Assembly (NCBI GenBank): GCA_001483205.1
Contig: JPPB01000312.1
Coordinates: 1 to 8,482 of the forward strand
Direction: 5' to 3'
DNA: 8,482 nucleotides
From: an alpha proteobacterium 3107
Lineage (GTDB): Bacteria; Pseudomonadota; Alphaproteobacteria; Rhodobacterales; Rhodobacteraceae
The notes beneath the pieces were generated by a model that was not told the origin of the DNA, did not search any database, and saw only the letters and a program-made list of their open reading frames with translations. A program made the position numbers and the translations under genes. This document shows positions 1 through 6,247 of the stretch, one piece after another. Numbering within the stretch: the first letter of the stretch is position 1; the number at the start of each line of letters is the position of its first letter.

Positions 1-40
1 TCCGGTGGACCGTTTCAGGGCCGAACGGGCGGAGCCCAAG

Positions 41-104
41 GCGCTGCCCGGCGTTCCGCCGGGCGGGACAGGTTGGCCACCGATACGCCATCATGCAGAG
101 GTCT
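41..104 (+). repeat. Dispersed intergenic hairpin-tail element, copy A
   Basis: An 8-bp perfect stem (46-53 with 57-64, loop TTC) is followed by a GGGACA-type linker and a 25-nt tail at 80-104. The tail matches the tails at 4086-4110 (+), 4144-4168 (-) and 4765-4789 (-), with 17 of 25 positions identical in all four. The hairpin and linker align best with the copy at 4143-4231. By analogy with the other copies, each of which lies 3' of a gene in the same orientation, this one probably follows a + strand gene that ends at or before the left edge. Positions 1-40 show no convincing gene end. Confidence 0.8.
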
Positions 105-120
105 CTATGCAGAGGGTCTT
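93..120 (+). repeat. Tandem duplication of the 14-nt tail end
   Basis: ATGCAGAGGTCTCT (93-106) is followed directly by ATGCAGAGGGTCTT (107-120), which matches it at 12 of 14 positions. The first unit is the end of repeat copy A and the second is an extra tail with no hairpin of its own. Confidence 0.8.
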
Positions 121-134
121 CCCGATGACTTGCT

Positions 135-162
135 TTGGCTTTATCCATAACTCGGGTATAAC
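135..162 (+). promoter_or_regulatory. Candidate sigma-70-type promoter for ppk
   Basis: TTGGCT (135-140) and TATAAC (157-162) are separated by 16 nt and lie about 40 nt upstream of the ppk start. The -10 box is good and the -35 box is moderate. I saw no Pho-box-like direct repeat here. It is a pattern match only, in the one AT-richer stretch ahead of the gene. Confidence 0.35.
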
Positions 163-201
163 GGCCCTTCCCCTGCCGGGACATCTGCGGAAAAGGGTCG
201 C

Positions 202-2376
202 ATGACACAGACCGACTTTCTGAAAGCACCATTCCCCGAGGCGGTCACCCTGCCCGAGGACGCCTTTGCCGGGCCGAAACGGTTCTTCAACCGTGAACTC
301 AGTTGGCTGGGGTTCAACTGGCGGGTGCTGGAAGAGGCCCGGAACCCGCGGATTCCGCTGCTGGAGCGGCTGCGGTTCCTGTCGATCTCGGCCACCAATC
401 TGGATGAGTTTTACACCGTTCGCGTTGCCGGTCTGCGCGAACTGGCCCTGTCCGGCAACCAGACCCCGGCGGCGGACGGGCTGTCGCCGACCGAACAGCT
501 TGTCCTGATCAACGCCGACGCCCGCAACCTGATGGAGCGCCAGCAACAAATCTGGAACGTGCTGCGCCAGGAGATGGAGCAGGCGGGCCTTGTCATTCTG
601 ACCCGCGCCGACCTGAGCCGGGCCGACAAGACCTGTCTGGAACAGCATTTCCTGACCCAGGTGTTTCCGGTGCTTTCGCCGCTGGCCATTGACCCGGCGC
701 ACCCGTTTCCGTTCATCCCGAACGCGGGCTTTGCCCTGGCCCTGCATCTGGAGCGCAAATCCGACAAGCGCCCGCTGGAGGCGCTGTTGCCGGTCCCGCA
801 ACAGATTGACCGCTTCATCGCCCTGCCGTCGGAAAATGGCCGGGAGCGTTTCCTGCCGCTGGAGGAATTGCTGCTGCTGCATCTGAAGGCGATTTTCCCC
901 GGCTACAGAACCAAAGGCTACTGCACCTTCCGCGTCCTGCGCGACAGCGATCTGGAGGTCGAGGACGAGGCCGAAGATTTGGTGCGGGAATTTGAGGTTG
1001 CCCTGAAACGCCGCCGCCGGGGTCATGTGATCCGGCTGAAGATTTCGGCGGGTGCGCCCGAGGGGTTGCGGGCGCGAATCATGGAGGAACTGCCCGCGAC
1101 CGAGAACGAAATGGTCGAAATAGAGGGCATGATCGGGGTTGCCGATCTGAAAGAGCTGGTGCTCGACCATCGCAGTGATCTTTTGTGGCCGCCCTTTACG
1201 CCACGGGTGCCGGAGCGGGTGCAGGACCATGATGGCGACATGTTCGCGGCGATCCGGCAAAAGGACATGCTGTTGCATCACCCCTATGAAACCTTCGACA
1301 TGGTGGTGCGTTTTCTGACCCAGGCGGCGCGCGACCCGGATGTGGTGGCGATCAAGCAGACCCTCTATCGCACCTCGCGCGACAGCCCGATCGTCGATGC
1401 GCTGTGCGAGGCGGCAGAGGCGGGCAAATCCGTCACCGCGCTGGTGGAACTCAAGGCCCGGTTCGACGAGGCCGCGAATATCCGCCAGTCCCGGCGTCTG
1501 GAGCGCGCGGGCGCGCATGTGGTCTATGGATTTATCAACTACAAGACCCACGCCAAAATCTCGACCGTGGTCCGGCGGGAGGGCGAGCAACTGGTGATCT
1601 ATACCCATTACGGCACCGGCAATTATCACCCGATCACCGCCCGCATCTATACCGATCTGTCGCTCTTTACCTGTGACCCGGCACTGGGGCGCGACGCAAC
1701 CAGGGTGTTCAACTATTTGTCCGGCTATGCTCAGCCCGAGGCGCTGGAGAATCTGTCAATCTCGCCGATCACGCTGAAAACCGAGCTTCTGGCGCGGATC
1801 GCGGCAGAGGCAGAGCACGCCGCAAATGGCAGACCCGCCGAGATATGGGCAAAGATGAACTCGCTGATTGACCCGGATGTGATCGACGCGCTTTATGCCG
1901 CCGGGCAGGCGGGGGTCAGGATCAGCCTTGTCGTGCGCGGTATCTGTGGCCTGCGCCCCGGCATCCGGGGGCTTTCGGAAAACATCCGGGTGAAGTCCAT
2001 CGTCGGGCGATTTCTGGAACATTCCCGCATTGTCTGTTTCGGCAACGGCCATGCCCTGCCGTCCCGCAAGGCGCGGGTCTATATATCGTCGGCTGACTGG
2101 ATGGGGCGTAACCTCAACCGCCGGGTCGAGACGCTGATCGAGGCGACGAACCCGACCGTCAAGGCACAGATCGTCAGCCAGATCATGGCCGCCAACCTTG
2201 CGGATGAGGCGCAAAGCTGGATCATGTCGCCGGAGGGCACCTTTACCCGCCCGGCGTTTTCGGAAACCGACCGGCCCTTCAGTTGTCATCGTTTCTTTAT
2301 GGAAAATCCTTCACTGTCGGGGCGGGGGACAGCGGGGGCGTCGGATGTGCCGAAACTGACCCATTCCGGTGATTGA
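202..2376 (+). CDS. ppk: Polyphosphate kinase 1 (PPK1)
   Basis: Makes inorganic polyphosphate from the gamma-phosphate of ATP, reversibly, through a phosphohistidine intermediate. The 724-residue protein has the full PPK1 length and order: N-terminal helical domain (about 20-130, with FFNRELSWLGFNWRVLEEA), head domain (to about 330), then two phospholipase-D-like catalytic domains. Key residues align with E. coli PPK at a constant offset of 15: R390 and R420 (Mg/ATP site), H450 in THAKIS (the phosphorylated His, E. coli H435), H469 in YTHYGTGNYH (H454) and H607 in LEHSRI (H592). The C-terminus MENPSLSGRG is typical of alphaproteobacterial enzymes. The ATG at 202 is preceded by AAAAGGG (191-197), and the protein starts where relatives start. 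ppx follows 87 nt downstream, so co-transcription is likely. Nothing is missing or broken. Confidence 0.97.
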   Translation: MTQTDFLKAPFPEAVTLPEDAFAGPKRFFNRELSWLGFNWRVLEEARNPRIPLLERLRFLSISATNLDEFYTVRVAGLRELALSGNQTPAADGLSPTEQLVLINADARNLMERQQQIWNVLRQEMEQAGLVILTRADLSRADKTCLEQHFLTQVFPVLSPLAIDPAHPFPFIPNAGFALALHLERKSDKRPLEALLPVPQQIDRFIALPSENGRERFLPLEELLLLHLKAIFPGYRTKGYCTFRVLRDSDLEVEDEAEDLVREFEVALKRRRRGHVIRLKISAGAPEGLRARIMEELPATENEMVEIEGMIGVADLKELVLDHRSDLLWPPFTPRVPERVQDHDGDMFAAIRQKDMLLHHPYETFDMVVRFLTQAARDPDVVAIKQTLYRTSRDSPIVDALCEAAEAGKSVTALVELKARFDEAANIRQSRRLERAGAHVVYGFINYKTHAKISTVVRREGEQLVIYTHYGTGNYHPITARIYTDLSLFTCDPALGRDATRVFNYLSGYAQPEALENLSISPITLKTELLARIAAEAEHAANGRPAEIWAKMNSLIDPDVIDALYAAGQAGVRISLVVRGICGLRPGIRGLSENIRVKSIVGRFLEHSRIVCFGNGHALPSRKARVYISSADWMGRNLNRRVETLIEATNPTVKAQIVSQIMAANLADEAQSWIMSPEGTFTRPAFSETDRPFSCHRFFMENPSLSGRGTAGASDVPKLTHSGD

Positions 2377-2389
2377 CCCGGCATCGGGC

Positions 2390-2442
2390 GGCACGGCACA
2401 GAGGGCACAGGCGGCACAGTAAGGCACAGTAAGGCACAGTAG
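2390..2442 (+). repeat. GGCAC-rich array with 10-bp tandem repeat
   Basis: Six GGCAC units lie in 2390-2437. The last three form a near-perfect 10-bp tandem repeat GGCACAGTAA (2413-2422, 2423-2432, 2433-2442, the third ending TAG). The array occupies most of the ppk-ppx gap and stops about 21 nt before the ppx start. Such short tandem arrays can expand or contract by slippage. Any effect on ppx expression is inference. Confidence 0.85.
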
Positions 2443-2463
2443 GGCGAAAACTGCGGGGGGTGC

Positions 2464-4011
2464 ATGAACGGCAAGGGCGAACCAGTGGCGGATCAGTGGG
2501 ATCCTTTCGATCAGCCGATTTTTGAAGACCCGTCGGCGCGGGCACTGGCGCGGGTGGGGGTAGTGGACATCGGGTCGAACTCCGTGCGTCTGGTGGTGTT
2601 TGACGGGGCCGCCCGCAGCCCGGCCTATTTCTTCAACGAAAAGATCATGTGCGCCCTGGGCGAGGGCCTGTCCGAAACCGGGCGGCTGAACCCTCTGGGG
2701 CGTGAACGGGCGCTGCACGCGATCCGCCGGTTTCAGCTTTTGGCGCGCAGCATGGACGCGGGTGCGCTGACGGTCGTTGCCACCGCTGCGGTGCGCGAGG
2801 CCGCGGACGGCCCCGATTTCTGTGCCGAGGCCGAACGCGAAACCGGCCTGCGGATTCACGTCATCGACGGGCGGGAAGAGGCGCGGCTGTCAGCCCAGGG
2901 GGTGCTTTTGGGCTGGCCCGAGGCCAGGGGCATGGTCTGCGACATGGGCGGCGCGTCGATGGAACTGGCCGAGGTCTCAGACGGCGAGGTCGGCGCGCGG
3001 CTCACCTCTCCGCTGGGGACGCTGAAGCTCAAGGACATCAGCGGCGGCAGAAAGGGGGCAAAGGCGCATATCCGCGCGGTCCTGCATGACCTGACGGCGC
3101 AGTTGCCGCCGAAACACGGGCGGCTGTTTCTGGTCGGTGGCTCATGGCGCGCCTTTGCCCGGCTGGACATGATGCGGCGCGATTATCCTTTGACGGTTTT
3201 GCACGAATACCGGATGACGGCGAAATCCGTCAGTGCCACGGCGCGGTATATCCGCACCCGTGATCCGGAAGAGCTGCGCGCAGAGACCGGCACGTCGCAG
3301 GCCCGGATGGCGCTTGTTCCTCATGCGGCGCTGGTGCTGGGGGAGCTGATCCGCGCCTACAGGCCGCGCGATATTGCCGTCTCTGCCTACGGTATCCGCG
3401 AGGGCCTGCTCTATGAACAGATGCCTGAGCGGTTGCGCAGGCGCGACCCGCTGCTGGAGGCCTGCCGGTTTGCCGAGGTGCGGGATGCCCGCATTCCCGG
3501 TTTCGGCAAGGCGCTGCATACATTCATCAGGCCGCTGTTTCGCAGGGCGGGCGCGGGCCGGCGCCGGTTGATCAAGGCTGCTTGTCTGCTGCATGATGTG
3601 ACATGGCGGGCACATCCCGATTATCGGGCTGAGGTCTGTTTTGACAACGCCACCCGCGCCAATCTGGGGGGGCTGCGCCATCAGGAGCGGGTATTTCTGG
3701 GGCTTGCCCTGCTGCATCGCTATAAGAACAGCCGAGAGAACAGCCAGTTTCAGCCGCTTTTCGGCCTGTTGTCAGAGCGCGAAATCCGGGATGCCGAGAT
3801 TTTGGGCAAGGCGATGCGGTTCGGGGCGATGTTTTCGGTCGAGAACCCGTCCGGCATGGCGGCGCTGAAACTTTATCCCGGAAAGAAACGGCTTGAGCTG
3901 AGGCTGTCGGCGGCGGCGGTGCCGCTTTTCGGCGAGGTGGCACGGGCGCGGCTGGATTCGCTGGCCGGTTCTCTGGGGGTTGAGGTTGTCGTGAAGACCG
4001 GGGGCCGATAG
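2464..4011 (+). CDS. ppx: Exopolyphosphatase, Ppx/GppA family
   Basis: Removes terminal phosphates from polyphosphate chains; some family members also hydrolyse pppGpp. The 515-residue protein has an actin/Hsp70-like ATPase fold. After an N-terminal extension of about 30 residues, the phosphate-1 motif VVDIGSNSVRLVV is at 33-45, followed by VVATAAVREA and the phosphate-2 motif DMGGASMEL starting at D160, then SPLGTLKLKD. The C-terminal half carries an HD-like helical region with LLHDV (H377), as in long Ppx proteins. The start at 2464 matches the usual N-terminal extension in relatives. The ribosome site is weak (GGGGGG at 2455-2460). The neighbour ppk makes the polymer that this enzyme degrades. 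Polyphosphatase versus pppGpp phosphatase cannot be settled from sequence, but the pairing with ppk favours exopolyphosphatase. Confidence 0.95.
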   Translation: MNGKGEPVADQWDPFDQPIFEDPSARALARVGVVDIGSNSVRLVVFDGAARSPAYFFNEKIMCALGEGLSETGRLNPLGRERALHAIRRFQLLARSMDAGALTVVATAAVREAADGPDFCAEAERETGLRIHVIDGREEARLSAQGVLLGWPEARGMVCDMGGASMELAEVSDGEVGARLTSPLGTLKLKDISGGRKGAKAHIRAVLHDLTAQLPPKHGRLFLVGGSWRAFARLDMMRRDYPLTVLHEYRMTAKSVSATARYIRTRDPEELRAETGTSQARMALVPHAALVLGELIRAYRPRDIAVSAYGIREGLLYEQMPERLRRRDPLLEACRFAEVRDARIPGFGKALHTFIRPLFRRAGAGRRRLIKAACLLHDVTWRAHPDYRAEVCFDNATRANLGGLRHQERVFLGLALLHRYKNSRENSQFQPLFGLLSEREIRDAEILGKAMRFGAMFSVENPSGMAALKLYPGKKRLELRLSAAAVPLFGEVARARLDSLAGSLGVEVVVKTGGR

Positions 4012-4052
4012 GGGCGCGCCGCCCCACCCCATTGAGGGGTGAGACGACGCGG

Positions 4053-4111
4053 CCCGGTCTTGCGACCGGGCGGGATATTTGGGGAGCGATGCACCCTTAT
4101 GCAAAGGTCTC
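4053..4111 (+). repeat. Dispersed intergenic hairpin-tail element, copy B
   Basis: It lies 41 nt after the ppx stop, in the same orientation. A perfect 7-bp stem CCCGGTC/GACCGGG (4053-4059 with 4064-4070, loop TTGC) is followed by CGGGATATTTGGGG and the conserved tail at 4086-4110, which ends TTATGCAAAGGTCT. There is no poly-T run, so it is not a textbook intrinsic terminator, though a 3'-end role for ppx mRNA is plausible. Confidence 0.8.
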
Positions 4112-4142
4112 TTCATTGAAATTCCGCTGGTGCGTCCTTGTC

Positions 4143-4231
4143 AAGACCTCTGCATAATGGCGCATCGCCAGCCAAACCGTCCGCCCGGCGCTTGCGCCGG
4201 GCAGCGCCCGCCCCGCCCCATGGCGGGCGCT
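4143..4231 (-). repeat. Dispersed intergenic hairpin-tail element, copy C
   Basis: Read on the minus strand, it starts with a 10-bp perfect stem (arms 4222-4231 and 4203-4212). A second, 8-bp stem follows (arms 4195-4202 and 4183-4190), then a short linker and the conserved tail (4168 down to 4144) ending TTATGCAGAGGTCTT. It lies 133 nt beyond the stop of the small exported protein gene, in the same direction. It aligns almost without gaps (89 against 90 nt) with copy D, and the 10-bp stems are the same apart from one compensated base pair (AGCGCCCGCC against AGCGCCTGCC). Confidence 0.85.
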
Positions 4232-4364
4232 TCGCTTCCGCCGGGCCGGGCGCTGCCTTTCGGATCATCCGTGCTCACGTCGCCACCAGACAGGATCAGG
4301 TTCGGAAATTGAAATCAATTCACGGTTCTCAGGCCACACCCCGGCCATATCGCGGGAAACCGCT

Positions 4365-4709
4365 CTATATCTCCGTCTCTCCGTCATTATGCGGCGGGGC
4401 AACCTGCAAGGGTATCCTGCGGCGGATGATGATGTCGCCGCTCGGCAACATCTCCGGCAGGTGATAGGTTGTCATCCCGCCGATCAGTGCGCGCAGTTCC
4501 TCCAGCGCTGCGGTCATGTCATCGGCCAGCCTGCCCGGACCACCCGGCCCGTCCGGATCATCAAGGGCGGTGATCATCTCTTCCATCAGGCGGCGGATGA
4601 GGGCCTTCGCGCCGTCCTCAAGCAGATCGGGGCCGCCGGTCTCTTCCCCGGCTCCGGCCACCGAGGCCGCCACCCCTGCGGCAAGCGCGATAGTCACGAG
4701 CATTCTCAT
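4365..4709 (-). CDS. Small exported protein of unknown function
   Basis: I do not know its function. Starting at the Met at 4709 gives 114 residues beginning MRMLVTIALAAGVAASVAGA, a short positive end, hydrophobic core and Ala-x-Ala-like cleavage site typical of a Sec signal peptide. The mature part has an acidic helical stretch (about 28-77), interrupted by a Gly/Pro linker DPDGPGGPGR (51-60), then YHLPEMLPSGDIIIRRR (82-98) and an acidic tail ending GETEI. The order resembles a small Rhodobacterales family that, from memory, is often labelled 'AAA+ family ATPase', but there is no Walker A or B motif, so that label would be wrong. The frame is open upstream to 4856, but the extension has no signal peptide at its front and runs through repeat copy D, so I reject it. 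The Met at 4703 is an alternative start. No strong ribosome site is visible. Confidence 0.75.
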   Translation of the reverse strand: MRMLVTIALAAGVAASVAGAGEETGGPDLLEDGAKALIRRLMEEMITALDDPDGPGGPGRLADDMTAALEELRALIGGMTTYHLPEMLPSGDIIIRRRIPLQVAPPHNDGETEI

Positions 4710-4763
4710 GCCACTGATAAGAGCATGTCCGGCGCGCGCCTTCAAGACCGGCGGGTAATATAG

Positions 4764-4853
4764 AAGACCTCTGTATAAGGCTGTATCGCCCCCCAAATGT
4801 CCCGCCCGGCGCTTGCTGCCCAAGCAGCGCCTGCCTGCCCCCCGGCAGGCGCT
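4764..4853 (-). repeat. Dispersed intergenic hairpin-tail element, copy D
   Basis: Minus-strand order matches copy C: a 10-bp perfect stem (4844-4853 with 4826-4835), a second weaker stem region (4815-4819 with 4824-4828, loop CCAA, overlapping the first arm), a GGGACATTTGGGG-type linker, and the tail (4789 down to 4765) ending TTATACAGAGGTCTT. It lies downstream of the djlA-like gene and upstream of the small exported protein gene, so the latter's promoter must lie within or below it. Confidence 0.85.
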
Positions 4854-4917
4854 CAAAACGCCTCAATAAGCCGAAGCGTATGGATTTTATGGGAAAGCCA
4901 TCGCCAATGCGGGCTGT

Positions 4918-4947
4918 CGAGAAAAGCGCCTGCTCAGGCAGGCGGCT
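4918..4947 (-). terminator. Likely intrinsic terminator after the djlA-like gene
   Basis: Read on the minus strand, a GC-rich stem of 7 bp (4938-4944 with 4927-4933, loop of four), extendable with one bulge, is followed by CTTTTCTC (4926-4919). It begins about 50 nt after the djlA-like stop codon. The U tract is short, so termination efficiency is uncertain. The same stem is the hairpin of the inverted partial repeat (copy E). Confidence 0.5.
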
Positions 4948-4976
4948 GCCCGGCTCGGTCAAAATGCAGAGGTCTT
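4927..4976 (+). repeat. Partial dispersed element, copy E, inverted relative to copy D
   Basis: A hairpin (4927-4933 with 4938-4944) and a 19-nt spacer precede ATGCAGAGGTCTT (4964-4976), an exact match to the final 13 nt of copy C. The first half of the 25-nt tail is not recognisable. This is the only copy that does not follow a gene in its own orientation: it lies just beyond the end of the minus-strand djlA-like gene. Confidence 0.65.
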
Positions 4977-4997
4977 TTCAGGGACAGGCCTCCCCCC

Positions 4998-5681
4998 TCA
5001 TGCCGCGCGGCTTGCCCTGATCTCTTCCCACGCCCGGTTAATCGCCATCGCCCGTGCCTCGGCGAGCTTCACCGCCTCCTCCGGCACACCGCACGCCATC
5101 ACCAGATCGGGGTGGTGCTCCCGGATCAACTGTCGCCAGAGGCGGCGAATATCCTCTGTCGCCATCTCCGGCGAGGCCCCCAGCACCGCGTATGGGTCAG
5201 GCTCTGCATCCGGCACAAAACGGGTGCGCAGGCCGCGAAAGGTCGCCTCATCCATGCCGAAAATCTCTGCCACCTGATGCAGGAAGTCGTCCTCTTTCGG
5301 GTGGTATTCGCCATCGGCCATCGCGATATGAAACAGCCCCTCCAGCAGATAGCACAGGGTGCGGTCTTCGCTGCGGAACATCCGGCTGATGCGCCCGGCA
5401 TAGTCCCGAAAGCCCGCCACATCCCGCCGGGCAAGGTTGAAGACCTTCGCCGCCTGCGCTTCGTCTTCGGGGGCGATGTGAAATACCTCCCGGAACGCCG
5501 TCACCTCGTCGCGGGTGACCCGGCCATCGGCCTTGGCCATCTTTGCGCCGAGCGCGATCACGGCGATGGTGAAGGCGACCGACCGTTCGGGTGGTGTGCG
5601 CAGCAGGTCGAACACCGCCGACAGGCTCTCGCCCTTTGCCAGTGCCTCCAGCGCCTTTGATATGCGGACCCAGACCGACAT
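4998..5681 (-). CDS. TerB-DnaJ domain co-chaperone, DjlA-like
   Basis: Predicted Hsp70 co-chaperone that stimulates DnaK ATPase. The 227-residue protein has an N-terminal TerB-like helical domain (about 30-150) with the two acidic repeats AKADGRVTRDEV (49-60) and AMADGEYHPKED (120-131), which in this fold may bind metal. A C-terminal J domain follows (about 162-227, beginning DPYAVLGASPE) with the essential HPD at 190-192. E. coli DjlA is membrane-anchored by an N-terminal helix; none is seen here, so this form is probably cytoplasmic. The J domain ends the protein, as in DjlA and unlike DnaJ: there is no Gly/Phe region or zinc finger. The ATG at 5681 has only a weak ribosome site, but the N-terminus MSVWVRISKALEALAKGESL fits relatives. 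It lies 42 nt after the GNAT gene and is probably translated from the same transcript. Confidence 0.9.
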   Translation of the reverse strand: MSVWVRISKALEALAKGESLSAVFDLLRTPPERSVAFTIAVIALGAKMAKADGRVTRDEVTAFREVFHIAPEDEAQAAKVFNLARRDVAGFRDYAGRISRMFRSEDRTLCYLLEGLFHIAMADGEYHPKEDDFLHQVAEIFGMDEATFRGLRTRFVPDAEPDPYAVLGASPEMATEDIRRLWRQLIREHHPDLVMACGVPEEAVKLAEARAMAINRAWEEIRASRAA

Positions 5682-5723
5682 GGGCCGACTTTACCCCGCC
5701 CGGCGCACGCCTGTAAGACGAAA

Positions 5724-6224
5724 TCAGAGAAATTTCTGCATCAGGATCAGATCGTGCCAGCGATCGAATTTCCGTCCGACTTTGCAAAGCCGCGCGGCCT
5801 CGGCATATCCCATGCGCCGGTGAAAGGCGATGCTGTCGGTGTTTTCGGCACTGACCCCGGCAAAGATGGTATGCCCGCCCCGCCTGCGGGCGTGGTCTTC
5901 GATGGCGCGGATGAGGGCGCGGCCTGCCCCCCGCCCCGCGGCCTTTGGCGCGACATAGAGCGTGTGCTCAAAGGTGTGGCGATAGCCGGAGCCACAACCG
6001 GAGCCGCCGCGAAACGGGCCGTAACAGGCGAAGCCGCAGACCTGTCTGTCTGTCTCTGCCACCAGAAAACACCCCCCCGCTGATCGCCTGTCGCGGATAA
6101 TCTGTGCCAGTGTGTCGGGGGTGCGCTCGGTGCTGTCGAAAGTCGCCGCACTGTCGCGGATGAACAGGTTCCAGATTGCCGCGATGGTCGGGATGTCCGC
6201 GCGCCGGGCGTCTCTGATCCGCAT
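5724..6224 (-). CDS. GNAT family N-acetyltransferase, phosphinothricin/MnaT-like
   Basis: Transfers an acetyl group from acetyl-CoA to a small amine. The family includes phosphinothricin and methionine-sulfone N-acetyltransferases, but the natural substrate here is unknown. With the start at 6224 the protein has 166 residues and begins MRIRDARRADIPTIAAIWN, the usual first strand and helix. The acetyl-CoA motif is HTLYVAPKAAGRGAGRAL (87-104), followed by FAGVSAENTDSIAFHRRMGY and the subfamily-typical end GRKFDRWHDLILMQ. A small Gly/Ser/Cys-rich stretch (GGSGCGSG, 73-80) precedes YRHTFEH. A longer frame starts at 6317, but it would overlap the upstream DUF1244 gene by 70 nt and adds 31 residues unlike the family, so I use 6224, which leaves a 23-nt gap. 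Confidence 0.9.
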   Translation of the reverse strand: MRIRDARRADIPTIAAIWNLFIRDSAATFDSTERTPDTLAQIIRDRRSAGGCFLVAETDRQVCGFACYGPFRGGSGCGSGYRHTFEHTLYVAPKAAGRGAGRALIRAIEDHARRRGGHTIFAGVSAENTDSIAFHRRMGYAEAARLCKVGRKFDRWHDLILMQKFL

Positions 6225-6247
6225 CGGGGTGCCTTTACCGGGAAAGA

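Larger units (their letters stand above)
4012..4364. other. Gene-free convergent intergenic region
   Basis: No credible gene lies in these 353 nt between the ends of ppx (+) and the small exported protein gene (-). From left to right it holds a small stem (4025-4030 with 4036-4041, loop ATTGA), repeat copy B (4053-4111, +), a 31-nt spacer, repeat copy C (4143-4231, -), a GC-rich arm (4247-4257) that can pair back into copy C, and about 105 nt (4258-4364) in which I see nothing recognisable. Short reading frames crossing it lack family resemblance. Confidence 0.75.

Noticed and set aside
5..205. 66-residue plus-strand frame at the left edge
   Set aside because: It passes through repeat copy A and the ppk leader and overlaps the ppk start by 4 nt. 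Its sequence follows the repeat and is not protein-like. It might include the end of an upstream gene in the first 40 nt, but nothing supports that.
91..1629. Long 512-residue open frame on the minus strand
   Set aside because: It is antisense to ppk, whose motifs and catalytic residues are unambiguous. The translated product is rich in Gln, Arg and His in the pattern of a GC-rich shadow frame and has no recognisable domain.
2413..2442. Possible CRISPR-like or operator array
   Set aside because: The 10-bp repeats are directly adjacent with no spacers. It is a simple tandem repeat.
4025..4041. Intrinsic terminator after ppx
   Set aside because: The 6-bp stem CACCCC/GGGGTG is real but short and has no T run after it, so I do not call it a terminator by itself.
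4365..4856. Longer form of the small exported protein (163 residues)
   Set aside because: The extra 49 residues are encoded by repeat copy D and would bury the signal peptide inside the protein. The Met at 4709 gives a proper signal peptide.
4797..5660. 287-residue open frame on the plus strand
   Set aside because: It is antisense to the djlA-like gene and starts inside repeat copy D. It has no domain and no ribosome site.
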